Below, in pieces: positions 16,204-24,505 of a stretch of 26,926 nucleotides of DNA. The notes below the pieces were generated by a model that was not told the DNA's origin, made no database searches, and was given only the letters and a program-made list of their open reading frames with translations. Every line of letters begins with the position of its first letter. The stretch's first letter is position 1. A program made the translations under genes and the position numbers. This DNA comes from an uncultured Eubacteriales bacterium (lineage in GTDB: Bacteria > Bacillota > Clostridia > Christensenellales > Christensenellaceae): assembly GCA_902782475.1 (NCBI GenBank), contig CACZNR010000009.1:1-26926 (forward strand), written 5' to 3'.

Positions 16204-16346
16204 TGGCTGCAGTGTATCCTTTCGGATTTCCGGAGATCCTTCCTGTCATCTGTGTAGCCGGGATCCAGATATGGAAGAGAAATTCCATATTCAGCATCAT
16301 CGGAGGAACGGGGCTTTACATGCTCATTTCAAGGGTCGTTTTCTAG
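16203..16346 (+). pseudogene. Remnant of azlD-like branched-chain amino acid exporter subunit
   Basis: A 47-codon frame starting at ATG 16203, which overlaps the cysK TGA (ATGA), and ending at TAG 16344. The translation includes FPEILPVICVAG, IQIWKRNSIFSIIGGTGLYM and ends RVVF. This resembles the last third of AzlD proteins, which commonly end with a WKRNTLLSI-GGT-YM-like helix. A full AzlD is about 100-110 residues with four membrane helices, so the first half is missing; no azlC partner is present. It may still be translated by coupling with cysK, making a one- or two-helix peptide, but deletion of the 5' half during cysK rearrangement is the simpler reading. The match is from memory of the family and needs a search. 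Confidence 0.6.
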
Positions 16347-16386
16347 GGACAGGTCATTCGGGCAGATGCTCAGGCGGTTGATATTT

Positions 16387-17202
16387 TCAGATCATCCTCT
16401 TGTAGATGTCCAGCATGCTGTTTATCTGGTAATTCAGAAGCCACGCGGCGTCATTGTAGCGTGGTTCGTTTTTTATCACATCAAGAAGAGCAGGATAATA
16501 CCTTTCCGTTTCCGTTATCATCCTTATCTGTTTGCTGTTTGAAAGACCATACGACATGGTGCTCAGGTTGTGGCATCTGTCCAGACATTTTATGAGGGAA
16601 GCATCGGGATCACGGGAGATGTCCCTGTAGTAGGCATCCATGACTTCCTGTCTTGAAGAGGGCTCGGTATCTCCGTGTGTAAGGAGCTGTACGAGTTTCC
16701 TGGCCCTGTCGCTTACAGGAAGGTCTGACATTTCTTTTCCGCAGTCTTCCACCACATCATGGAGAAGACAGGCAGAGATGACATCATCATCCCTTATCCC
16801 AAGGGCTATTGCATGGCATGCAAGCATAAGGGGATGATAGATGTAGGGAACATCAGTATTCTTTCTTTTCTGGCCTTCATGGGCATCCTCTGCAAAACTC
16901 AGGGCCTTAAGGGTGCCGGACAGTCCGTTCTCCCTGGCCGTTGCCTTTATAAAGGTCTTCATATGTTCGGGGTCGAACAGTCTGTCCCTTAAGCTGAAAG
17001 AGGAAGCACTGTCGTTTACCAGTGCAGAGACAGAAACGTCAAGGACATCAGTAAGCTTAAGAAGCTTTTCAGTCTCCGGGAGATATTCTCCTCTTTCCCA
17101 GGATGATACCGCCTGGAACGTCACGTCCAGCTTTTCCGCCAGGACCTCCTGGGTCATCCTTTTTTCAAGTCTTATCCTTCTCAGATTATCTTTGAAACTC
17201 AT
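16387..17202 (-). CDS. XRE-family regulator fused to a SpoT/MESH1-like HD (p)ppGpp hydrolase domain
   Basis: A 271-residue two-domain protein. Residues 6-61 are a Cro/CI-type helix-turn-helix (RMTQEVLAEKLDVTFQAVSSW). Residues about 95-250 are an HD domain of the RelA/SpoT hydrolase kind: AHEGQKRKNTDVPYIYHP, LLHDVVED and KCLDRCHN. All four expected metal ligands are present (His123, His148, Asp149, Asp208), as are the Glu-Asp after the HD pair, so hydrolysis is plausible. No synthetase, TGS or ACT domain is present, as in small alarmone hydrolases. I chose the start at 17202, with AAAGGAGA just upstream; an in-frame GTG at 17247 would add 15 residues. It is a lone gene convergent with cysK. 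Whether it acts on (p)ppGpp, and what it regulates, is inference. Confidence 0.85.
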   Translation of the reverse strand: MSFKDNLRRIRLEKRMTQEVLAEKLDVTFQAVSSWERGEYLPETEKLLKLTDVLDVSVSALVNDSASSFSLRDRLFDPEHMKTFIKATARENGLSGTLKALSFAEDAHEGQKRKNTDVPYIYHPLMLACHAIALGIRDDDVISACLLHDVVEDCGKEMSDLPVSDRARKLVQLLTHGDTEPSSRQEVMDAYYRDISRDPDASLIKCLDRCHNLSTMSYGLSNSKQIRMITETERYYPALLDVIKNEPRYNDAAWLLNYQINSMLDIYKRMI

Positions 17203-17274
17203 GCTGTCTCCTTTCTGCTGCCCCCGGCATATCTCCTTCTGTTCCACCTACATGTTACAGTTTTTCCGTAATCT

Positions 17275-17303
17275 ATTGTAGAGAGCAGGGGCTGATATTT
17301 CAA
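17275..17303 (-). promoter_or_regulatory. Promoter of the XRE-HD gene
   Basis: On the minus strand, TTGAAA (17303-17298), a 17-base gap and TACAAT (17280-17275) form a good promoter. The leader before the start at 17202 is about 65 bases. Confidence 0.7.
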
Positions 17304-17361
17304 CCGGATATTCAAGCTGTACTTGAAAAAATAAAAATGGATGATCATGCCATTATTGATG

Positions 17362-17390
17362 TTGACGTAAAGTTTCAAAAAGTGTATATT
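17362..17390 (+). promoter_or_regulatory. thrS promoter
   Basis: TTGACG (17362-17367), a 17-base gap and TATATT (17385-17390). Transcription would begin near 17397, exactly where the T-box leader begins. Confidence 0.8.
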
Positions 17391-17396
17391 ATTGCC

Positions 17397-17616
17397 ATAA
17401 AATCGATGAAGAGACCAGTAGGCAGTGGATATCTGCAAGAGAATGGATGCAGTATGGTGGAAGCATCCTGAGACGAGAAATTGCTGAATACCAGCTTGGA
17501 GAGGTAACAACCCGGGTAGCTCCGTTAAAGGTGTAATGAGTGCCATTTATATGGAAATTGGGTGGAACCACGTGTATGCGTCCCTTTATAAGCTATAAGC
17601 TGTAAAGGGCTTTTTT
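17397..17616 (+). ncRNA. T-box leader controlling thrS (tRNA-Thr sensing)
   Basis: The leader carries the T-box features in order. Stem I starts with GAAGAGACCAGTAGG and contains the AGAGA bulge and a GGATGC/GCATCC arm. The specifier is most likely ACC (Thr) at 17490-17492, followed by the purine A and CTTGGAG. The T-box proper is TTGGGTGGAACCACG (17558-17572), whose TGGA bulge pairs with the tRNA 3' end. Uncharged tRNA-Thr would stabilise the antiterminator and allow thrS transcription; the downstream terminator forms otherwise. Confidence 0.93.
17582..17616 (+). terminator. T-box-regulated terminator before thrS
   Basis: CCCTTTA (17582-17588) pairs with TAAAGGG (17603-17609), followed by C and six Ts. 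This is the conditional terminator of the T-box leader. Confidence 0.9.
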
Positions 17617-17636
17617 ATTTGTATCGGAGGAATAAG

Positions 17637-19565
17637 ATGAAATTAATACTTAAGGGCGGAGAAGAAAGAGAATTTGAGAACGGCAAGAGCGGAATACAGA
17701 TCGCTGAAGAGATCAGCCCGAACCTTGCCAGAGCAGCATGTGCCGTAAGCATCAACAAGGTGGCACATGATCTCAGGACAGAGATAAACGAAGACTGCGA
17801 ATTCAGTGTCTATACATTTGATGATATCGAAGGTCAGTCAGCATTCCATCATACAACGAGCCACATCCTGGCACAGGCAGTAAAGAGACTGTATCCGGAT
17901 ACAAAGCTTGCAATTGGACCTGCCATAAAGGAAGGATTCTATTATGACTTTGAGTTTTCCTTCACACTGAGACAGGAAGACCTTGAGAAGATCGAGAAGG
18001 AGATGGAAAAGATAGTTTCAGAGAATCTCCCTATCGAAAGATTCACCCTCTCAAGACCTGAAGCAATAAAGCTGATGCAGGACAGGGAAGAACCATACAA
18101 GGTAGAGCTCATAGAGGATCTTCCGGAAGACGAGGAACTTAGCTTCTACAAGCAGGGCGAGTTCGTTGACCTCTGTGCCGGGCCACATCTTATGACAACA
18201 AAGCCTGTAAAGGCCTTCAAGCTGATCTCCATAGCAGGAGCTTACTGGAGAGGCGACGAGCACAAGCAGATGCTCACAAGGATATACGGAACATCATTCC
18301 CGAAGAAGAGTCAGCTGGAGGAACATCTTGCCAAGCTTGAGGAAGCAAAGCTGAGAGACCACAGAAAGCTCGGAAGGGAACTCAAAATATTCATGACACA
18401 CGACCTGGTGGGAAAGGGCCTTCCAATGTATCTGCCAAACGGATACATCATCTGGGAACAGCTTGAGAACTACATAAAGGACAAGGAAAAGAAGCTTGGA
18501 TACAAGCATGTCCTTACACCTCCTCTTGGAAACGTAGAGCTCTACAAAACTTCAGGACACTGGGATCACTACAAGGATTCAATGTTCCCGAAGATGGAAG
18601 TGGAAGGCGAAGAGTTCGTTTTAAGACCAATGAACTGCCCGCATCACATGATGATATATTCAAACGAGATGCACTCCTACAGGGAGCTCCCTATAAGGAT
18701 CGGTGAAGTTGCAAGAGACTGCAGATTCGAGGCGAGCGGTTCCCTCAAGGGAATTGAAAGAGCAAGATCGTTCTGCCAGAACGATGCTCACTTATTTGTG
18801 ACACCTGAGCAGATAGAGTCAGAGTTCAAGAACGTTGTTGACCTGATACTTGAAGTGTATGAGGAACTCAACATAAAGGACTTCCACTTTGAACTGTCAC
18901 TGAGAGATCCTGAGGACAAGGTCAAGTACTATCCGGATGACGAGATGTGGAACAATGCCGAGACAAAGCTGAGACAGGTCCTCGATGATATCGGTATCGA
19001 ATACATAGAGAAGATAGGTGAGGCTGCCTTCTACGGACCAAAGCTCGACGTACAGGTTCAGCCTGCAGTAGGAAACGAGTATACGCTCTCAACATGTCAG
19101 CTGGACTTCTGCCTCCCGATGAGATTCGATCTTACATACATCGATTCCAACGGAGAGAAGAAGACACCTGTAGTCCTTCACAGGGCGATACTCGGAAGCA
19201 TAGACAGATTCATGGCATATTACCTTGAAGAGACAAAGGGAGCACTCCCACTGTGGCTCTCACCGCTTCAGGTAAAGGTCATACCTATCACAGACAATCA
19301 GTATGACTATGCAAAGAAGGTAAACGATGCACTTCTTGCTGAAGGCTTCAGGACAGAGATAGACTCAAGGTCCGAGAAGATGGGATACAAGATAAGGGAA
19401 GCTCAGGTACAGAAGGTACCTTACATGATCATCGTGGGACATAAAGAGGTCGAGGATGAGAAGGTATCTGTAAGAAGCAGATACGGCGGAGACCTTGGTT
19501 CAAAGTCACTTGATGAGCTCATGGCTGAACTCAAGGAAGAAGTTGCAAAAAAGATAATAAAATAA
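17637..19565 (+). CDS. thrS: Threonyl-tRNA synthetase
   Basis: Class II synthetase that charges tRNA-Thr. The 642-residue length is standard. Domains in order: TGS (1-60), editing domain with HTTSH (72-76) and FVDLCAGPH, then the class II core with NCPHHMMIY (zinc Cys), the motif 2 region RDCRFEASGSLKGIERAR, HRAILGSIDRF (zinc His and motif 3) and the anticodon-binding domain at the end. I chose ATG 17637, with GGAGG six bases upstream; a frame extended to 17619 would start before the ribosome binding site. It is controlled by the T-box leader directly upstream and followed by a terminator, so it forms a single-gene unit. Confidence 0.98.
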   Translation: MKLILKGGEEREFENGKSGIQIAEEISPNLARAACAVSINKVAHDLRTEINEDCEFSVYTFDDIEGQSAFHHTTSHILAQAVKRLYPDTKLAIGPAIKEGFYYDFEFSFTLRQEDLEKIEKEMEKIVSENLPIERFTLSRPEAIKLMQDREEPYKVELIEDLPEDEELSFYKQGEFVDLCAGPHLMTTKPVKAFKLISIAGAYWRGDEHKQMLTRIYGTSFPKKSQLEEHLAKLEEAKLRDHRKLGRELKIFMTHDLVGKGLPMYLPNGYIIWEQLENYIKDKEKKLGYKHVLTPPLGNVELYKTSGHWDHYKDSMFPKMEVEGEEFVLRPMNCPHHMMIYSNEMHSYRELPIRIGEVARDCRFEASGSLKGIERARSFCQNDAHLFVTPEQIESEFKNVVDLILEVYEELNIKDFHFELSLRDPEDKVKYYPDDEMWNNAETKLRQVLDDIGIEYIEKIGEAAFYGPKLDVQVQPAVGNEYTLSTCQLDFCLPMRFDLTYIDSNGEKKTPVVLHRAILGSIDRFMAYYLEETKGALPLWLSPLQVKVIPITDNQYDYAKKVNDALLAEGFRTEIDSRSEKMGYKIREAQVQKVPYMIIVGHKEVEDEKVSVRSRYGGDLGSKSLDELMAELKEEVAKKIIK

Positions 19566-19583
19566 GGTCATGATGACTATTGG

Positions 19584-19610
19584 GGTCCTCTGCATCGCAG
19601 GGGACCTTTT
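19584..19610 (+). terminator. Terminator after thrS
   Basis: GGTCCTCTGC (19584-19593), loop ATC, GCAGGGGACC (19597-19606) with one G-U pair, then TTTT. Confidence 0.85.
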
Positions 19611-19666
19611 ACGTTTTGTCCTTCCGGAATGTATAATAGTATCAGGGTAGGAAAGGAGACAGGAAT

Positions 19667-20812
19667 ATGAGATACAGAAAACTTGGAAAGACCGGTCTTA
19701 TGGTCAGTGAGATAGGCGTTGGTGCAGAATGGTTTGAAAGGCACACCACTGAAGAATGTGTCAGGATCATGGACTACTGCAGGGAGAAGGGGATAAATAT
19801 CCTGGACTGCTGGATGCCTGGCCCACAGGTAAGAAGCGACATAGGTCAGGGCCTTAAGAGATGCCGTGACAAGTGGTATATCCAGGGACATATCGGTTCC
19901 ACATGGCAGGACGGTCAGTATGTAAGGACAAGGGACATGTCAAAGGTGGTTCCTGCCTTTGAGGATTATCTCAGGAGATTCGATACGGATTACATAGATC
20001 TCGGAATGATACATTATGTCGATCAGGAAGAGGACTGGCACAACGTCATAGATACAGATTTCATAAAATATGTTGAAGAACTGAAGAGGACAGGTGTGAT
20101 AAAGCACGTGGGACTCAGCACCCATAACCCGAGGATCGGCAAGCTTGCCATAGAGTCAGGGATAGTCGAGATGATAATGTTCTCTGTAAATGCTGCATTT
20201 GACCTGCAACCTCCGACAGAGGATCTTGATGTCCTTTTCAGGGAGGACTATGAAGAAGAATTGAACGGAATGGATCCGGAAAGAGCGGAGTTCTACAAGC
20301 TGGCTGAACAGAATGACATAGGACTTACGGTAATGAAGCCTTATGCAGGAGGAAGGCTCCTTGATGAGAAGAGGTCTCCTCTTGGAGTTGCGCTTACACC
20401 TGTTGAATGCATCCACTACTGTCTGACAAGACCGGCTGTATGTGCTCTTATGATAGGCTATGATTCTGTTGAGCATGTGGATGCTGCACTGGCATATGAG
20501 ACTGCCACGGACGAGGAAAAGAACTATGCTGCAAAGATAGCCAATGCGCCAAAGCACTCCTACAGGGGACAGTGCACATACTGCGGGCACTGCAAGCCAT
20601 GTCCTATGGACATAGACATAGCAATGGTGAACAAGTTCTATGACCTTGCCACCATGCAGAAGGAAGTTCCTCAGTCAGTTAGAGAACACTATCTGTCACT
20701 GGATGTGAAGGCAGGTTCCTGCATAGGCTGCCAGTCCTGCGAGACAAGATGCCCGTTTGGCGTTGAGATAGCTTCAAGGATGCAGAAAACTGCAGAGCTT
20801 TTCGGTGAATGA
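19667..20812 (+). CDS. Aldo/keto reductase with C-terminal 4Fe-4S ferredoxin-like domain
   Basis: A 381-residue protein. The first 270 residues form the aldo/keto reductase barrel: MRYRKLGKTGLMVSEIGVG at the start, Asp/Tyr/Lys-type active-site stretches, GVIKHVGLSTHNP, and LTVMKPYAGG. The tail carries two Cys clusters, CTYCGHCKPCP and CIGCQSCETRCPF, each fit for a 4Fe-4S cluster as in a bacterial ferredoxin. Such proteins are common in anaerobes; the substrate is generally unknown. AAAGGAGA precedes the ATG. The gene overlaps the next (rsmJ-like) start by eight bases. A TATAAT at 19632-19637 is a possible -10, but I see no matching -35. Confidence 0.93.
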   Translation: MRYRKLGKTGLMVSEIGVGAEWFERHTTEECVRIMDYCREKGINILDCWMPGPQVRSDIGQGLKRCRDKWYIQGHIGSTWQDGQYVRTRDMSKVVPAFEDYLRRFDTDYIDLGMIHYVDQEEDWHNVIDTDFIKYVEELKRTGVIKHVGLSTHNPRIGKLAIESGIVEMIMFSVNAAFDLQPPTEDLDVLFREDYEEELNGMDPERAEFYKLAEQNDIGLTVMKPYAGGRLLDEKRSPLGVALTPVECIHYCLTRPAVCALMIGYDSVEHVDAALAYETATDEEKNYAAKIANAPKHSYRGQCTYCGHCKPCPMDIDIAMVNKFYDLATMQKEVPQSVREHYLSLDVKAGSCIGCQSCETRCPFGVEIASRMQKTAELFGE

Positions 20813-21566
20813 GCACAGGAACGGAGCAGAAGAATTGGAACTTTTCGTGATATGTGAAAAAAGTGAATTTCAGGGAAAAGCAGATGCATTATCTGCTTTT
20901 CTTGGCGTTCCGTGTCTTAATGGGAGCGATGCCGGTCATGAGTGTGAGCTCATCTTTACAGAGGATGGGATTGTACTTCGAAACGGGGAAATGGAGATAA
21001 GGGGAGATTTCACAAGGCTCTTAAGAAGGATAAGGAATGTAAATTCAGAGCAGATCGTAAAGGCTGCTAGGATCAGGGGACATGAGGGACCTCTCAGGAT
21101 CATTGATGCCACTGCAGGCCTTGGGGAGGATTCTTTTCTTCTTGCTGCTGCAGGGAACACTGTAAAGCTCTTTGAATCCGACAGAGTCATATATTCACTT
21201 CTTCGCGATGCACTTGAAAGGGCAGAGGCAGATCCGGTGCTTCAGGGCATTGCACAAAGAATGGAGGTCCAAAATTCCGATTCCATAAGATACATGTCAG
21301 GTATCACTGAAAGTCCTGACGTAGTTTTTCTTGATCCGATGTTTCCCGAGAGACAGAAGAGCTCTCTTGTAAAGAAAAAACTTCAGCTCATACAGCAGTT
21401 TGAGCGTCCCTGCAGCAATGAAGGGGAACTGTTTGATGCCGCCATATCATGCGGCCCCAAAAAAGTCATAATAAAAAGACCCGTTAAGGGTCCTTTTCTG
21501 GACGGCAGGAAGCCGTCGTATTCCATTACCGGCAAAGTCATAAGATATGACTGCTATGTCCTTTAA
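20805..21566 (+). CDS. RsmJ-like class I SAM-dependent rRNA methyltransferase
   Basis: A 253-residue methyltransferase. DATAGLGEDSFLLAAAG (about 105-121) is motif I, and the set RLLRRIRN, PDVVFLDPMFPERQKSSLVKKKL resembles RsmJ, which methylates G1516 of 16S rRNA in E. coli. The first 75 residues include short segments that also fit RsmJ. The start is uncertain: GTG 20805 overlaps the upstream stop but has a weak ribosome binding site, while TTG 20835 has GGAG eight bases upstream and would give 243 residues. The stop overlaps that of the converging MFS gene. The activity is inferred by family and target identity has not been shown outside proteobacteria as far as I know. Confidence 0.82.
   Translation: MNEHRNGAEELELFVICEKSEFQGKADALSAFLGVPCLNGSDAGHECELIFTEDGIVLRNGEMEIRGDFTRLLRRIRNVNSEQIVKAARIRGHEGPLRIIDATAGLGEDSFLLAAAGNTVKLFESDRVIYSLLRDALERAEADPVLQGIAQRMEVQNSDSIRYMSGITESPDVVFLDPMFPERQKSSLVKKKLQLIQQFERPCSNEGELFDAAISCGPKKVIIKRPVKGPFLDGRKPSYSITGKVIRYDCYVL
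21473..21497 (-). terminator. Terminator of the MFS gene, embedded in the rsmJ-like coding end
   Basis: On the minus strand, GGACCC-type arms (complement of GACCC 21478-21482 and GGGTC 21488-21492, loop of five) are followed by TTTTT, complementary to A-run 21473-21477. This fits a terminator for the MFS transcript about 65 bases after its stop. Confidence 0.6.
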
Positions 21567-22831
21567 CTGTAGAGCTTCTGCATGATCTCCTTTGATACTT
21601 CATCCTTGGAGGCATCGTAATGCTCTATCTTCCTTACTTTTCCTATATAGAGTGTAAGAGCGAACATCACTATCGCTATTACCATGCTTGAAACTGTCAC
21701 CACGTATATGCTCCTTACTCCGAACGTATCGATCAGCGGTCCGCTGATGAGGCTTCCGACTATGGAGATGGCTGAACATGAAGCTGAACAGAATGTCTGT
21801 GATGTTGACACGAGCTCCGGAGGTACCAGTGAGAACAGGTATCCCGCAGCGGCTCCGAGAAGAAGACCGTTGATGGAACCATGGACTATCTGGAATATGA
21901 TGACCTCTATGAGATGGTCAGCAAGTATATATGAAAGCTGCTCTATGCCAAGCACAGTTCCGATGATGAAAAGCGTCTTAACATAGCCGAGCTTCTTTAT
22001 TATCTTTGTTGAGAGGAACAGCAGAGGCACTTCGCAAAGAGCCCTTATGGCTCCGAGCACTCCTACGAAGACTGCATTCATCCCCATGTCCTTCAATAGC
22101 TGAGGTATGTATGATGTACCGATGTATCCAGGAATGTTTATCAGCATGTAGATGAAGAAAAACGTAACGAAGTAATAGTTCTTAAGGAGCCTTCCTGGCT
22201 TCAGTTCCTTTAATGAGAGCTTTCTTGATACAGGCACTGCCTTTCTGTCAGACTGCGTCTCCTTATATGTGGATACCAGTATGAAGCATGCCACTGCAAG
22301 GCTTGCAGAGATGAGCCAGTTGAATCTGGTGCTTACGTTGAGCCTTGTAAACAGGAAATAGAATATGAGCGTAGCCAGTGCATATCCGATGGAACCTGCA
22401 CTTCTTACAGGTCCGTAGTTTATCCTGCTTCCGGAAAGGTCAGGGGTATTCACTTCCGTTATGAGCCAGCTGTCTGTGATGGCTGATACTGAACCGCGGA
22501 AGACGATGACTGAGAACATGAGAAGTATGGTCAGTGCAACATTTCCAGTAAGTATGGAAGTAAGTGTTCCGAATATCGCTATGCCCGTATACAGTATGAG
22601 AAGAGTCTTTCTTCTTGAGCCTATCTTGTCAGCCACCATGCCCCATACAGGAAGGAACATGAAGCTTGCAAGATTGATGGCTGCAAGTCCCAGTCCTATC
22701 TGGGAGTTGTTGAAGCCCTGATCCTGCATGAATACGACGGTATATGCAGAAGGGGCCATCATAGCCCAGAACAGGGCTTCCAGTGATGAAAAGAAAACGA
22801 ATCTATAATCAAGTTTGTTTGATCTGAACAT
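21563..22831 (-). CDS. MFS transporter (LacY/PPP-like family)
   Basis: A 422-residue membrane protein with about 12 membrane helices. The conserved loop between helices 2 and 3 reads GMVADKIGSRRKT, the MFS signature. FFSSLEALFWAMMAPSAYTVVF at the start and the order of helices resemble the oligosaccharide/nucleoside/3-phenylpropionate type (MFS_1_like). The substrate is unknown. AAAGG lies about ten bases before the start. On the minus strand TATAAT (complement of 22864-22869) is a likely -10, but the -35 is weak. The gene is alone and convergent with the rsmJ-like gene, sharing its final bases. Confidence 0.88.
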   Translation of the reverse strand: MFRSNKLDYRFVFFSSLEALFWAMMAPSAYTVVFMQDQGFNNSQIGLGLAAINLASFMFLPVWGMVADKIGSRRKTLLILYTGIAIFGTLTSILTGNVALTILLMFSVIVFRGSVSAITDSWLITEVNTPDLSGSRINYGPVRSAGSIGYALATLIFYFLFTRLNVSTRFNWLISASLAVACFILVSTYKETQSDRKAVPVSRKLSLKELKPGRLLKNYYFVTFFFIYMLINIPGYIGTSYIPQLLKDMGMNAVFVGVLGAIRALCEVPLLFLSTKIIKKLGYVKTLFIIGTVLGIEQLSYILADHLIEVIIFQIVHGSINGLLLGAAAGYLFSLVPPELVSTSQTFCSASCSAISIVGSLISGPLIDTFGVRSIYVVTVSSMVIAIVMFALTLYIGKVRKIEHYDASKDEVSKEIMQKLYS

Positions 22832-23002
22832 TTTTAAATGACCTTTCCCCTCGTAATAATCACATTATAACCCTATTGGGACTGTACAAAACTGAGATAA
22901 TATGACATGTCAAAAAGTTTAAATCATTGCTTTTTGGGATTATGTATTGTGTTATACTTTATATAGGAAAATTTGGTTATCTGATGAAAGGATTTTATTA
23001 TT

Positions 23003-24505
23003 ATGGATCTAATGAAACTTCGTAATGAGAGCGATATAAGAGGTATTGCTGTTGAAGGCATCGAGGGACAGCATGTAAATCTTACAGATGAAGCTATATA
23101 TGAGCTCAGCTGCGGATACATCACATGGCTGAGGAACAGGCTTGGCAAGGATGACCTGAGAGTAGGCATCGGCAGAGATTCAAGGATCTCAGGCCCTCAC
23201 ATCCTGGAATGCGTAGAGAAGGCATGCAAGGATATGGGAATTGCACTTTTCGATACAGGCCTTGCTTCAACACCCGCAATGTTCATGTCCACCATCACAC
23301 CAGGATTTGAATATGACGGTTCAATCATGATCACGGCAAGCCATCTTCCATTCAACAGGAACGGACTCAAGTTCTTCGTAAAGGAAGGCGGACTTGAAGC
23401 GTCAGACATCAAGGACGTGATCAAGATCGCAGAGGAAGGAAACTTCAAGAAGCTTGGAAACGGAAGCCTTGAGAGCATCGATTTCATGAGCGTTTATGCA
23501 GATATACTCGTCAATAAGGTAAGACAGGGAACAGGAAAAGAGAGACCTCTTGAAGGAAGCAAGGTAGTGGTCGACGCAGGAAACGGCGCAGGCGGATTCT
23601 ATGTAGAGAACGTTCTGAAGCCTCTTGGTGCTGACACAGAAGGAAGCCAGTTCCTTGAACCGGATGGCATGTTCCCGAACCACATTCCGAACCCTGAAGA
23701 CAAGGAAGCAGGAGAATCCATATCAAGAGCTGTCGTAAATGCAAAGGCAGACCTTGGTATCATATTTGATACAGACGTTGACAGAGGCGGATGCGTTGAT
23801 CCTACAGGAAAGGTCATCAACCGTAACAGGCTCATAGCACTCATAGGAAAGATCCTTCTTATCGAGCATCCTGGAACAACCATCGTTACAGACTCCACAA
23901 CATCCAGCGGACTTGCAAAGTTCATAGCTGAGAACGGCGGTGTTCATCACAGGTTCAAGAGAGGATACAAGAACGTCATAAACGAAGGAATAAGGCTCAA
24001 CAATGAGGGACATGACTGCCAGCTCGCAATAGAGACATCAGGACATGCTGCAATGAAGGAGAATTACTTCCTTGACGACGGTGCGTATCTCGTAACAAAG
24101 ATCCTCATCACCATGGCTAACATGAAGGCTGAGGGCAAGAATATGTTCGATCTTATCTCAACACTTGAGGAACCTGCAGAAGCTGAGGAATTCAGACTCA
24201 ACATCAAGGCAGAGGACTTCAAGGCATACGGAGCAAAGGTCATAGAAGATATCACAAGGATAGCAAACGAGGATAACGAATTCACGCCGGCTCCTACAAA
24301 CTATGAAGGCATCAGAGTATCACTGGACAAGGAGAACGGAAACGGATGGTTCCTCGTAAGGATGTCACTGCATGATCCTCTTATTCCTGTAAACGTAGAG
24401 AGCGACAGCAAGGGTGGAGTAAGGATAATTACTGAAAAGCTCTACAACATCCTTAAGGATTATGACCTCGATCTCGGAAAGATGGAGAGCTATCTTGGAA
24501 AATAA
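23003..24505 (+). CDS. Phosphomannomutase/phosphoglucomutase family phosphohexomutase
   Basis: Interconverts sugar 1- and 6-phosphates. The 500-residue protein has the active-site serine Ser113 in ITASHLPFNRNGLKFF, the metal loop DTDVDRGG (about 256-263), the sugar-binding ETSGH (about 346-350), and the phosphate-binding end NYEGIRVSLD. The ASHLP form is typical of a PMM/PGM subgroup that includes plant-type and many Firmicute enzymes. Sugar specificity is not readable. The start at 23003 has AAAGGA ten bases upstream; an in-frame ATG three codons later is possible. The promoter is unclear: TATACT (22953-22958) is a candidate -10. A small gene follows, likely translated by coupling. Confidence 0.93.
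   Translation: MDLMKLRNESDIRGIAVEGIEGQHVNLTDEAIYELSCGYITWLRNRLGKDDLRVGIGRDSRISGPHILECVEKACKDMGIALFDTGLASTPAMFMSTITPGFEYDGSIMITASHLPFNRNGLKFFVKEGGLEASDIKDVIKIAEEGNFKKLGNGSLESIDFMSVYADILVNKVRQGTGKERPLEGSKVVVDAGNGAGGFYVENVLKPLGADTEGSQFLEPDGMFPNHIPNPEDKEAGESISRAVVNAKADLGIIFDTDVDRGGCVDPTGKVINRNRLIALIGKILLIEHPGTTIVTDSTTSSGLAKFIAENGGVHHRFKRGYKNVINEGIRLNNEGHDCQLAIETSGHAAMKENYFLDDGAYLVTKILITMANMKAEGKNMFDLISTLEEPAEAEEFRLNIKAEDFKAYGAKVIEDITRIANEDNEFTPAPTNYEGIRVSLDKENGNGWFLVRMSLHDPLIPVNVESDSKGGVRIITEKLYNILKDYDLDLGKMESYLGK

Noticed and set aside
17228..17247. Upstream ATG and GTG starts before the XRE-HD gene (a 14-codon leader peptide or a longer N-terminus)
   Set aside because: The spacing to their upstream GGAG or lack of one is poor, while the start at 17202 has AAAGGAGA well placed.
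21473..21497. Hairpin near the end of the rsmJ-like gene as a + strand terminator
   Set aside because: It would end the transcript before the stop codon; the T-run is better on the minus strand, so I assign it to the MFS gene.
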